In this document: piece by piece, positions 7,840 to 15,814 of the stretch
Numbering within the stretch: position 1 is the stretch's first letter
Layout: every line of letters starts with the position of its first letter
Source: Caenispirillum bisanense
GTDB lineage: Bacteria; Pseudomonadota; Alphaproteobacteria; Rhodospirillales; UBA2165
Direction of reading: 5' to 3'
DNA length: 33,102 bases
Assembly (NCBI GenBank): GCA_945877815.1
Contig: CAMDWJ010000040.1
Location: forward strand, 1 to 33,102
Program-made: the position numbers and the translations under genes
The notes under the pieces: model-generated
Seen by the model: only the letters and a program-made list of their open reading frames with translations
Database searches by the model: none
What the model was told of the DNA's origin: nothing

Positions 7840-8154
7840 ATGGATATTAGCGTGCAGGATTTACAAGCGATGCGGACGGAAAATAAGCCGCATATGTTGC
7901 TCGACATTCGCGAACCCCAGGAGGTTGCGGCGTGCGCGATCTCGGGCAGCGTCCATATCCCGATGAACACGATTCCCGACAACCTTGCACGCCTGCCCAA
8001 GGACCAACCGCTCGTCGTGATGTGCCATATCGGCGGACGCAGCGCGCAGGTCACACATTGGCTGCGGGCGCAAGGATATGACAACGCCGTCAATCTCGAC
8101 GGCGGCATTTCGGCATGGATTGCCGAGATCGATCCGAAGGTCGCGCATCGATAA
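7840..8154 (+). CDS. Single-domain rhodanese-like sulfurtransferase
   Basis: This is a small cytoplasmic protein of 104 aa made of one rhodanese domain. The active-site loop is CHIGGRS with Cys62, a six-residue loop as in GlpE/PspE-type single-domain enzymes that accept sulfur from thiosulfate or persulfide carriers. Other family marks are MLLDIREPQEVAACAISGSV, HIPMNTIP and LDGGISAWI. There is no signal peptide, so it acts in the cytoplasm. A GAGGA site precedes the ATG. It stands alone on its strand, between the divergent Nudix gene and a 277-base intergenic region. The physiological donor and acceptor are unknown; the sulfur cluster nearby makes a sulfane-sulfur role plausible. Confidence 0.88.
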   Translation: MDISVQDLQAMRTENKPHMLLDIREPQEVAACAISGSVHIPMNTIPDNLARLPKDQPLVVMCHIGGRSAQVTHWLRAQGYDNAVNLDGGISAWIAEIDPKVAHR

Positions 8155-8431
8155 GATCGAAGGCCCGCCAGAAGCACCGGGACTTTCCACCTTCGCGATG
8201 TAGCCGAGATTCGGACTCCAGAAAAAAGGGTTCGTCATGGCCGTACTTGTTACGGCCATCCACGAATCGGAGATCGGATCATGCAGGGCCGGGCCGAACA
8301 TCCACACGTTTCAGGGTCTTTTCGCGCTATTGCGCGTTCGTCTGTAGATGACCGTGACAAGCGCTGTCATGGCGGCTGATTTGAACCGGATACCCACGGG
8401 TCAAGCCCGCGTGCGACGATTTTCTTGTCGC
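8155..8431. other. Intergenic region with two hairpins, no gene seen
   Basis: This 277-base stretch between the convergent rhodanese and cupin genes holds the palindrome described at 8233-8264 and a weaker hairpin near 8391-8411 (CACGGG, TCAAG, CCCGCG). I see no supported reading frame: open frames here lack a ribosome site and continue into neighbouring genes on the other strand. Confidence 0.5.
8233..8264. repeat. Intergenic palindromic repeat
   Basis: ATGGCCGTA (8237-8245) and TACGGCCAT (8251-8259) make a perfect 9-bp stem with the 5-base loop CTTGT. The wider CGTCATGGCC...GGCCATCCACG context is the form of a very common dispersed palindrome in alphaproteobacterial intergenic DNA. It lies between two convergent genes and may act as a transcription end or RNA-stability element. 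Confidence 0.65.
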
Positions 8432-9088
8432 CTAAACCGTAACCACCTGATCGACGAATAGAGTCCAATTGTCGCTGGGCGGCGGGTTCTTGGTATCCAG
8501 CCATTTCACCGTTTCGCTGCCGTCCGAAAATTGCGCAGGCAGGATCATGCCGCGCATGAAGCGCGTGCGCATGGTGGGGGCTGCACGCGCTACCACTTCA
8601 TCGGGGCCGATCTCCCACCACGGATCGCCGGGTAGGCGCTGTGTGACGGTTTCGGATTTCTGTTCCGCGCTGAAGGTGCCTTCGAGCAGGCAGCGGATGC
8701 CGGGGCCGGGATGGACGTGCGGATCGGTCACACGTCCCGCCGCCATCTTGATGCGATCGAGGCGGAACAACCATTTGCTCCCGCTCGACATATCGAGCGA
8801 GGTGATCTCTCGCGCGAGTCGTTGGATCGAATAAATTTCCGCGCCGCCAAGCAGATAGGGGGCTGAGCCCGTGGGCTCCAGCTCCCAACGCCAAATCATC
8901 GACCAGTCCGCCTCGCCGGCGATGACGATTTCGCTCCCGGCGTAGACCGCGTCCATCTCGCCTAAGCGTTTGCCGTTCACGCTGACCGCGCCGTGGCGGA
9001 CCAGCAGCATACGCGGGCTGGGCGCAAGCGGCGCCGATTTGGACCCTTTCAGGATCTGGTCTTGATAAAAATAGAGCGAGTTCGTCAT
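8432..9088 (-). CDS. Cupin-like protein of unknown function
   Basis: This 218-aa protein has no enzyme family I can name. The pattern DPHVHPGPGIRCLLEGTF (residues 122-139) is a cupin-type barrel motif with two His that could bind metal. The N-terminal half (AVSVNGKRLGEMDAVYAGSEI, split by Gly turns) reads like a second, motif-poor barrel, so it may be a bicupin. There is no signal peptide or membrane segment. Its ATG overlaps the stop of the upstream aldo/keto reductase by 4 bases, and it is the last gene of a four-gene minus-strand operon with two reductases and an exporter. That context suggests small-molecule metabolism, but the substrate cannot be read from the sequence. Confidence 0.75.
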   Translation of the reverse strand: MTNSLYFYQDQILKGSKSAPLAPSPRMLLVRHGAVSVNGKRLGEMDAVYAGSEIVIAGEADWSMIWRWELEPTGSAPYLLGGAEIYSIQRLAREITSLDMSSGSKWLFRLDRIKMAAGRVTDPHVHPGPGIRCLLEGTFSAEQKSETVTQRLPGDPWWEIGPDEVVARAAPTMRTRFMRGMILPAQFSDGSETVKWLDTKNPPPSDNWTLFVDQVVTV

Positions 9089-10065
9089 TTGAAGTCGCGC
9101 TTATACAAAGCGTCGAGCTTCGTCATCGCGGCTGGGGGCAATTTGCCGAGGGTGAGCGCCTTCAAGCCTTCGGGCAGATGTTCGGGCTCGCCGATGGCGA
9201 AATCGACGCAGGATATTCCGGGAACCGTGAGCGCGTAACGCAGCGCGGTCTGCGCGCGAGTGCCAAAGGTTTCGCCCAAAGCCGCATGAACGGCATCGGC
9301 TTTGCGGATCTCGTCGGCGGGATCGGTATTCTTGGTCAGCAGTGCGCGGGCATGCGGGGTCGGTGCGCCGGCAAGGGCGCCTGCGGCCAAGGTGCGGATC
9401 GCGATCACGCCGACGTCCTTCTTCTTCGCGGCATCGATCACGCCAGCGAAATCCTGCCCCGAAGCAGGCGCCGGTTTGCGGCCTTTCTTATGTGCCGCCG
9501 TCGGATTGATGGCATTGATGTAAACCTGGCAGGAATCGAGTCGTCCGGACGATAGAACCTCTATGATGGCATCGGTATCGCCGAGACAGGTGATTCCGAT
9601 CCATTTGTACTTCCAGCTGTCGCGCAACTTTTCCATCGCATCGAGGATGCCGTTAGGCCGCAGGATCTGTTCAGGCGTCAGCGAGCGCGGAGCACCGTCG
9701 GTCGATATCCGTCCATGCAGTTGATAGAGATCGATATGCGTGCCGAGCCGCGCGAGGCTTTCCTCGCAGGTGCGGGCCATCTGATCGTAAAAGGGTTCCG
9801 GGCTGTTGGCATCGACGGTGCCTTTGGTCGAGATATGGACGTGGGTGCTGAGATCGCGCAGCACACGCCCAAGATTTTCCTCGGATTTGCCGTCGCCGTA
9901 CATGGCGGCGGTATCGAACCAGTTGATGCCGGCGGCGATTGCATCGGCGGCGGCCTTGAGCATCATGTCGTAGGGTTGGCGGATCATCATGCCGCCGACA
10001 TTGCCGCAGCCGAAGATGAACTCCGATACATAGGCACCGGTACGACCGAGCTGACGATATTTCAT
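9085..10065 (-). CDS. Aldo/keto reductase with intact catalytic tetrad
   Basis: This is a 326-aa NAD(P)H-dependent oxidoreductase of the aldo/keto reductase superfamily, a TIM barrel. The catalytic tetrad is complete: Asp51 and Tyr56 in FDTAAMYGDGKSEENLG, Lys81 in HISTKG, and His117 in LYQLHGRIS. The N-terminus MKYRQLGRTGAYVSE is the family's usual start. The start at 10065 lies 3 bases after the stop of the paralogous gene upstream, and the stop overlaps the cupin gene. It is therefore translated as part of the MFS-AKR-AKR-cupin operon. The natural substrate, an aldehyde or ketone, is unknown; AKR sequences do not reveal it. Confidence 0.9.
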   Translation of the reverse strand: MKYRQLGRTGAYVSEFIFGCGNVGGMMIRQPYDMMLKAAADAIAAGINWFDTAAMYGDGKSEENLGRVLRDLSTHVHISTKGTVDANSPEPFYDQMARTCEESLARLGTHIDLYQLHGRISTDGAPRSLTPEQILRPNGILDAMEKLRDSWKYKWIGITCLGDTDAIIEVLSSGRLDSCQVYINAINPTAAHKKGRKPAPASGQDFAGVIDAAKKKDVGVIAIRTLAAGALAGAPTPHARALLTKNTDPADEIRKADAVHAALGETFGTRAQTALRYALTVPGISCVDFAIGEPEHLPEGLKALTLGKLPPAAMTKLDALYKRDFK

Positions 10066-10068
10066 GGT

Positions 10069-11082
10069 TCAGGCCTGTTTGGCGCCGAAGTCGCTCTGAT
10101 AGAGATGATCAAGCTCGGCGAGGATTCCTGGATCGAGGTGGCCCATCGCGACCGCCTCCACACCTTCATCGAGATGTGGGATCGTGTTGGCCGTATAGTC
10201 GATGGTGTGTAGGCCGGGGAAGGACAGTGCGAAACGCACCGCCGCCTGGGCGTAATTGCCGCAACGCTCGCCCAAAAGCTTGCGTACTTCGCCCGCTTTG
10301 CGCGCCACGTCTTCGACGTCGGTGTCCTTGGTGACGATGCGCGAGGCATAGTCGGTCATGAAACCGACGAGCGCACCTGCCGCGAGGGTGCGAATTCCGA
10401 TGACGCCGACGTTTTTCTCGATGCAGGATTCCAGCACCCCGGTAAAATCCTGCCCGCGGCTCGCCTTGCGCGCGGTTTGGGCAAACGCGTTGCGGGGGAC
10501 ATGGTGGGCCGCAGTCGGATTGATCATATTAAAGAAAACTTGCGCTGTATCGATCCGCCCCGACTCGATCAGCCGGCGACAAAGTCCCGTATCGCCGAGC
10601 GCAGTGATACCGATCCATTTGGCGAGGCCTTGATCGCGCATTTTTTCGATGCTCGCGATGGCGCCGACGCGTCCTAGCACGTCCTCGGTCTTGAGCGCGT
10701 GTTCGGTCGAAACACCTTCGATCCAATTGCCGAGCTGATAAACTTCAACCTTATCGACCTTGAGGCGCTTGAGGCTGTCATGCAGCGCGCGTTCGATTTG
10801 GCCCGGAATATCCTTGGTGTTGGCGGGATCGAGATGGACCTTGGTGGAAATCATCGGCTTTTTGCCGAGGGATTGGAGGATATTGCCGAGATTGGTTTCG
10901 GCCTTGCCGTCGGCGGCGCGCGCGGCGGTATCGAACCAGTTCACGCCGGCATCGATCGCCCGTTTGACCAGGACGGTCATCATGTCGATATCGTCGCCGG
11001 ACATCAGGCCCGGGGTCTCCCCGCAGGCGAAGATGATCTCGGAGATCTCGGCGCCGGTGCGCCCAAGCGTTCTATATTTCAT
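10069..11082 (-). CDS. Aldo/keto reductase family protein with degenerate active site
   Basis: This 337-aa protein has the aldo/keto reductase fold and is paralogous to the next gene: it shares MKYRxLGRTGAxxSE, NWFDTAA, GKxExNLG, ISTK and YQL segments in the same order. Two of four catalytic residues are replaced. The Tyr position is Ala56 (FDTAARAADGK), and the His position is Gly118 (VYQLGNWIE). Asp51 and Lys81 remain. Loss of the general-acid Tyr usually removes reductase activity, so this may be a pseudoenzyme, a binding partner of the intact copy, or an enzyme with altered chemistry. The frame is intact and codon use matches its neighbours, so it is under coding constraint rather than decaying. 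The gap to the MFS gene upstream is 15 bases. Confidence 0.87.
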   Translation of the reverse strand: MKYRTLGRTGAEISEIIFACGETPGLMSGDDIDMMTVLVKRAIDAGVNWFDTAARAADGKAETNLGNILQSLGKKPMISTKVHLDPANTKDIPGQIERALHDSLKRLKVDKVEVYQLGNWIEGVSTEHALKTEDVLGRVGAIASIEKMRDQGLAKWIGITALGDTGLCRRLIESGRIDTAQVFFNMINPTAAHHVPRNAFAQTARKASRGQDFTGVLESCIEKNVGVIGIRTLAAGALVGFMTDYASRIVTKDTDVEDVARKAGEVRKLLGERCGNYAQAAVRFALSFPGLHTIDYTANTIPHLDEGVEAVAMGHLDPGILAELDHLYQSDFGAKQA

Positions 11083-11097
11083 GCCCTCGCGAGACTC

Positions 11098-12366
11098 TTA
11101 TTGGTATCGTCGAACAAGATCGTCCGGATCGAGACTGTCCAACTGCCGCATTGCCGGAAATATTCTAGCAAAAAGGGCAACCACGCAAATAGTTCCGATA
11201 CCGCCAAGGACGACGGCGGGCACCACGCCGATCAGCGTGGCCACGATCCCGGACTGGAATTCGCCGACTTGGTTGGACGCGCCGATGAAGACCGAATTGA
11301 CGGCGTTCACGCGTCCCCGCATTTCGTCCGGCGTAATCAGGGAAATGACGTTGTTGCGAATGAAGATCGAGACCGAATCGCCGAATCCGAGGATGGCGAG
11401 GGCGGCGCAGGAAAGCCAAAACTCGGTGGACAACGCGAATGCAACGGTGGCGATTCCGTACACGGCCGTCGCGACCAGCAATTGGTGGCCGGAGCGGCGG
11501 CGGATCGGGAATTGTGTGAAGAGTACCGAACCTGTGAACGAGCCGACCGTGACCGAGGAGCGGAGGATGCCGAGCCCGACGGAGCCGACCTGAAGGATAT
11601 CCTTGGCGAAGATCGGCAGTAGCGCGGTGGCGCTGGCCAGCAGCACGGCGAACAGATCGAGCGAGATGATGCCGAGGATGAGCTTGCGGTTATAGATGAA
11701 GCGCAGGCCCGCGAATACACTGGAGAAGGTAATGCGTTCGCGGCTCACGACCTGCGTATTGGCCTTGATCAATAGCGCCATAATGAATCCGGCCACCAAC
11801 ATTCCGACCACGGTTGCATAAACGACGTGTTCGCCGACGATGAGCAGCAAGCCGCCGACGGCCGGGCCGGCGATGCGCGCACCGTGATTCCCGGACGTCG
11901 TCCAGGCGACTGCGTTCGAGAAGGCGCGGCCGGGGATTAGAAGCGGGATAATGGCCTGCTCGGACGGAAGCTGGAACGCGCGGAGCAGGCCGGCGCCGGT
12001 GAGAATCAGGATGATGATCGGAAAGGTGATTTGGTCGGTAAAGGTGAGGTATGTGAGCGCGCCGGTGCAGATCACCTGCCCGCCGATACAGCAGGCGATG
12101 ACGCGGGCGCGCGGGAAGCGGTCGGCGGCGAGGCCGGCCAGCGGGAATAGGACCATGAAGGGCAGGATCTGGACGAGGCCAACAAGGCCGAGATCAAAGG
12201 CGCTGCCGGTCAGGTTATAGACTTGCCAGCCGATCGCGGTGGCCTGCATTTCGAAGGCGAATCGGCTGATCGAGCGCGCGAGGAAATAATTGCGGAAATC
12301 GGTATATCGAAACGCAACAAAGCCCCGTCCCGGGCCCTCGGCGGTCTCCGGGGTCGCGTCGCTCAC
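11098..12366 (-). CDS. MFS transporter, EntS-like exporter family
   Basis: This is a 422-aa inner-membrane major facilitator protein with about 12 hydrophobic segments and a cytoplasmic N-terminus. The MFS loop 2-3 motif appears as GLAADRFPRARVI. Later segments such as LRAFQLPSEQAIIPLLIP, NAVAWTTSGNHGARIAGPAVGG and TPDEMRGRVNAVNSVFIGASNQVGEF belong to the DHA3/EntS-like group that exports siderophores or drugs. It is the first gene of the minus-strand operon with the two aldo/keto reductases and the cupin protein, 97 bases downstream of dnaE2. The pairing suggests export, or possibly import, of the compound that the reductases act on. The exported substrate is unknown. Confidence 0.88.
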   Translation of the reverse strand: MSDATPETAEGPGRGFVAFRYTDFRNYFLARSISRFAFEMQATAIGWQVYNLTGSAFDLGLVGLVQILPFMVLFPLAGLAADRFPRARVIACCIGGQVICTGALTYLTFTDQITFPIIILILTGAGLLRAFQLPSEQAIIPLLIPGRAFSNAVAWTTSGNHGARIAGPAVGGLLLIVGEHVVYATVVGMLVAGFIMALLIKANTQVVSRERITFSSVFAGLRFIYNRKLILGIISLDLFAVLLASATALLPIFAKDILQVGSVGLGILRSSVTVGSFTGSVLFTQFPIRRRSGHQLLVATAVYGIATVAFALSTEFWLSCAALAILGFGDSVSIFIRNNVISLITPDEMRGRVNAVNSVFIGASNQVGEFQSGIVATLIGVVPAVVLGGIGTICVVALFARIFPAMRQLDSLDPDDLVRRYQ

Positions 12367-12444
12367 TTTGTCGGTGTCCTTGGGATTATCGATACGGCCA
12401 AAGCGCGATCATTGTGACTAGTAATCCTAGCTTGTCCAGGGGAG

Positions 12445-12462
12445 GGCCGCAGATTTGCGGCC
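12445..12462 (-). terminator. Hairpin directly after dnaE2
   Basis: One base after the dnaE2 stop, GGCCGCA and TGCGGCC form a 7-bp stem with a 4-base loop. No run of T follows on the minus strand, so it is at best a weak intrinsic terminator or an RNA 3'-end stabiliser. It separates the SOS operon from the MFS operon. Confidence 0.5.
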
Positions 12463-12463
12463 T

Positions 12464-15400
12464 TCAATGAAAATCGCGCGAACTCGGCACCAGTTTTGCC
12501 CGCCCGCGGGGATCGCCCTGCACCGGCTCGCGGTCGGAGGGCGAACGCGGCGTGAGGTATCCCAGGCGATGGCTCATATTGAACAGTCGGTCGGCGACGA
12601 TATGGGTGACGATGCCTTCGCGCTGTAGCTTGCCTTCGACGCAGAGCAGCGACGAGCCCAGGACTTCGCGGCGGAAACGCTCCATCATGCGTTGCCACAC
12701 GATGATATTGGCGATGCCGGTTTCATCCTCGATGGTGATGAAGATGACGTTGCCTTCGCCTGGGCGCTGGCGAATCAGCACGAGCCCGGCGGCGCGTACC
12801 AGCGTTCCGTCCGGCGTGTCGAGCAGGGCTGCGCAGGCCAGCGTGCCCTCGCTATCGAAGCTGCCGCGCAGCAGCTTCATTGGATGCGCCTTCAAGGAAA
12901 GTTTCAGGGAACGGTAATCGTCGGCGACCTGTTCGCCGAGACTCATGTCGGGGAGCATGACCTCGGCCTCGGGATGGATCTCGGTATCGGACAGCGTTTC
13001 AAACAGGGGCAGGGGCGCGGCCTTGTCGATGCCTTTGACCGTCCACAGCGCGCGGCGGCGATTGAGATTGAGAGTCGTGAAGGCATCGGCGCGGGCGAGT
13101 TTTTCGAGCGCCCCCGTTTTCGGTGCGATGCGGTTGAGAATTTCGCTGACATGTTCGTAGCCGTCGCCACGATTTTTTGCGATGCCCTGGGCGGTTTTTT
13201 CATCGACGCCTTTGATCTCGCGAAAGCCCAGCCGCACGGCCGTTGCGCGATCGTGCGGGGAACGCCAGGCGGGGTTGCCGATTTGCGGCGCATCGGCGAG
13301 CGCGGGCGCGGTCTTAGGCGCGGGTTCCAATGTGCAGTCCCAGTCGGAGTGATTGACGTCGACGGGCAGCACTTCGACCCCATGCTGGCGCGCGTCGCGC
13401 ACGATCTGCGCCGGGGCATAGAAGCCCATGGGCTGGCTGTTCAGCAGCGCCGCGGCAAAGACCGCCGGGTAATGGCATTTGAGCCAGGCCGAGACATAGA
13501 CGAGGTTGGCGAAGCTCGCTGCGTGCGCTTCGGGAAAGCCGTAATCGCCGAAACCCTCGATCTGCTTGAAGCAATTTTCCGCAAAATCCAGTTTGTAGCC
13601 GTTCTTGATCATGCCGGCGACGAACTCGTCGCGAAAATTGTCGATATCGCCATTGCGGCGAAAGGCGGCCATGGACCGCCGCAGCTTGTCGGCTTTCTCG
13701 GCGCTGAACCCGGCGGCAACCATCGCGATTTTCATCGCCTGTTCCTGGAACAGCGGAATCCCCAGGGTGCGGCCAAGCACCTCCTTGAGTTCGGGTTTCG
13801 GAAAGATGACCGGCTCCAGGCCCTGACGGCGGCGCAGATAGGGATGCACCATGTCGCCCTGGATGGGGCCCGGCCGCACAATCGCCACTTCGATCACCAG
13901 ATCGTAGAATTCGCGCGGGCGCAGGCGCGGCAGCATGTTCATCTGGGCGCGGCTCTCAACCTGGAATACGCCGACAGAATCCGCTTCGCACAGCATGTCG
14001 TAGGTTTCGGGGTCGTCTTTCGGGATGCTGTCGATCTCCAGGCGCGGACCGCCGTGCTGCCGTTCGATGAATTGGAAAGCCTTGCGGATGCAGGTGAGCA
14101 TGCCGAGCGCCAGGATATCGATCTTGAAGATGCCGAGCGCGTCGAGATCGTCCTTGTCCCATTCGATGACGGTGCGATCCTCCATCGCGGCATTTTCGAT
14201 GGGCACGATGGTGTCGAGGGGAGCGCGCGTGATCACGAAGCCGCCGGTATGCTGACTCAAATGCCGTGGGGTGCCGAGAAGTTGGCGCACGAGGGTCAGG
14301 GTTTGGCGCACGGTCTTGTTGTCGGGGTCGATACCGGTCTCGCGCAGACGCGTGGTTTCTTCGGCGCGGGCATTTTTGCGGGCCGGCGGATCTTGTTGGT
14401 TGTCCGGAGCCTTGCCCCATCCGCGGCCCCAGGCCGATTTTTGCAGGGCGACGATGGTGTCTTCGGACAGGCCCATGACCTTGCCGACATCGCGGAGCGC
14501 GCTTTTGGTTCGGTAGGTGATGACGGTCGCGGTCAGGGCGGCGCGGTCGCGCCCGTATTTGCGATAGATGTATTGGATGACCTCCTCGCGGCGCTCATGC
14601 TCGAAATCGACATCGATGTCGGGCGGCTCGACCCGTTCGGTCGACATGAAGCGCGCGAACAAGAGGCCCGATTTAACGGGATCGACCTCGGTGATGCCGA
14701 GCATGTAGCACACGGTCGAATTGGCGGCCGAACCGCGTCCTTGGCACAGAATGCCTTCATTGCGCGCCCACCAGACGATATCGTGGATGGTCAGAAAGTA
14801 GGGGGCGTAACCTTGCTCGGCGATCAACCCCAATTCTTCGGCGATCTGTTTCGTCATTTCGCCGGAGACACCGTGCGGGAAGCGCCGGGCGGCACCATCC
14901 GCGACCAGGCGTTCCAGTTCGGCCTGGTGTGTCGTGCCGCGCGGAACCGGATCGACCAAATATTGGGTTTTCATCTCATCAAGGCTGAACGTGCAATCCT
15001 CGATGATCTTGAGCGTATTCTCGATGGCGTTCGGATAGTTCTCGAAGAGCCGCGTCATCTCCGCCGGGCCCTTCAAATGACGCTCGGAATTGGCGAATAA
15101 GTTGAATCCAGCGCTCTTGATCGTGCACCCCTCGCGGATGCAGGTAAGGACGTCCTGAAGAGGGCGCCGGCTGGGGTGGTGGGCATGGACATCGTTGGTG
15201 GCGACCAGCGGGATGGCATGGCGTTCGCCAAGCTGGGCGAGTTCGGCAATCCGACGTTTATCGTTTCCATAATATAAATTATTAACAGATAGATATAGAT
15301 TATTTTTAATCTTATTTCTAGTATGGACAAGGGTGTTTTCAAAGGTCGCATCGATAGTATCCGGCGCCAACAAGATAAGAACCTGACCGGCGCCAAGTTC

Positions 15401-15814
15401 GAAGATTCCAGTTTCCAATATATCGGCCAGAAAAAGCCGGCATTGCCCTTTTAGCGTGCGTTTTTTGCCGCGCGTCAGTAGCCGGATGAGGCGTCCATAG
15501 GCGTCCCGGTCGGTCGGATAGCAGAGGAAACTCGGCCCATCTTCGAAGTCCAGGCGGGCGCCGACGAGAAGTCGGAGTCCCACGGTTTTCGCCGCGACAT
15601 GGGCGCGCACCACGCCCGCCAGGGTATTGCGATCGGCGATCCCGATGGCGCGAAGACCGAGATGGGCCGCCTGGCGGACAAGGTCTTCGGCACTCGAAGC
15701 CCCCCGCAAGAAGCTGTAATTGCTGGCGATTTGCAGTTCGGCGTAAGCGGCTTCAGAACCGTTGGGCGGCGGCTTGGCGGCGGGGAATTCGATCGGAACG
15801 ACGTTGTCGGTCAT
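12464..15814 (-). CDS. dnaE2: Error-prone DNA polymerase DnaE2
   Basis: This is the damage-inducible C-family polymerase alpha subunit (1116 aa) that extends past lesions with ImuA and ImuB. A PHP domain fills the N-terminus (ELQIASNYSFLRGASSAEDL at 26-45). The catalytic Asp pair lies in PDIDVDF (398-404), the third acidic site in the later FKIDILALGML segment, followed by helix-hairpin-helix and OB-fold regions (ITIEDETGIANIIVWQRMMERF). Start ATG 15814 overlaps the imuB stop by 4 bases; the longer frame upstream is only imuB in another frame. The gene is the last of an SOS operon. An AT-rich island at 15261-15320 breaks its otherwise GC-rich coding (residues about 166-184); the reading frame is kept. 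Confidence 0.95.
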   Translation of the reverse strand: MTDNVVPIEFPAAKPPPNGSEAAYAELQIASNYSFLRGASSAEDLVRQAAHLGLRAIGIADRNTLAGVVRAHVAAKTVGLRLLVGARLDFEDGPSFLCYPTDRDAYGRLIRLLTRGKKRTLKGQCRLFLADILETGIFELGAGQVLILLAPDTIDATFENTLVHTRNKIKNNLYLSVNNLYYGNDKRRIAELAQLGERHAIPLVATNDVHAHHPSRRPLQDVLTCIREGCTIKSAGFNLFANSERHLKGPAEMTRLFENYPNAIENTLKIIEDCTFSLDEMKTQYLVDPVPRGTTHQAELERLVADGAARRFPHGVSGEMTKQIAEELGLIAEQGYAPYFLTIHDIVWWARNEGILCQGRGSAANSTVCYMLGITEVDPVKSGLLFARFMSTERVEPPDIDVDFEHERREEVIQYIYRKYGRDRAALTATVITYRTKSALRDVGKVMGLSEDTIVALQKSAWGRGWGKAPDNQQDPPARKNARAEETTRLRETGIDPDNKTVRQTLTLVRQLLGTPRHLSQHTGGFVITRAPLDTIVPIENAAMEDRTVIEWDKDDLDALGIFKIDILALGMLTCIRKAFQFIERQHGGPRLEIDSIPKDDPETYDMLCEADSVGVFQVESRAQMNMLPRLRPREFYDLVIEVAIVRPGPIQGDMVHPYLRRRQGLEPVIFPKPELKEVLGRTLGIPLFQEQAMKIAMVAAGFSAEKADKLRRSMAAFRRNGDIDNFRDEFVAGMIKNGYKLDFAENCFKQIEGFGDYGFPEAHAASFANLVYVSAWLKCHYPAVFAAALLNSQPMGFYAPAQIVRDARQHGVEVLPVDVNHSDWDCTLEPAPKTAPALADAPQIGNPAWRSPHDRATAVRLGFREIKGVDEKTAQGIAKNRGDGYEHVSEILNRIAPKTGALEKLARADAFTTLNLNRRRALWTVKGIDKAAPLPLFETLSDTEIHPEAEVMLPDMSLGEQVADDYRSLKLSLKAHPMKLLRGSFDSEGTLACAALLDTPDGTLVRAAGLVLIRQRPGEGNVIFITIEDETGIANIIVWQRMMERFRREVLGSSLLCVEGKLQREGIVTHIVADRLFNMSHRLGYLTPRSPSDREPVQGDPRGRAKLVPSSRDFH
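15261..15320. other. AT-rich island inside dnaE2
   Basis: By direct count 10 of 60 bases are G or C, and only 6 of 50 between 15271 and 15320, in a gene that is otherwise well over half GC. On the coding strand it specifies the Asn/Lys/Ile/Leu/Tyr-rich segment NKIKNNLYLSVNNLYYGN with codons such as AAT, ATA-like AT-rich triplets and TTA. The frame is intact and the LYL...LYYG...RRIAEL pattern still aligns with the family. Confidence 0.85.

Noticed and set aside
7861-8307. 148-codon minus-strand frame over the rhodanese gene and the following spacer
   Set aside because: It consists of the reverse of the rhodanese gene plus the palindromic repeat; the repeat produces protein-like strings by chance.
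12692-15100. 802-codon open frame on the plus strand opposite dnaE2
   Set aside because: It mirrors the high-GC codon pattern of dnaE2, which has clear polymerase motifs. Its translation shows no domain and no ribosome site precedes it.
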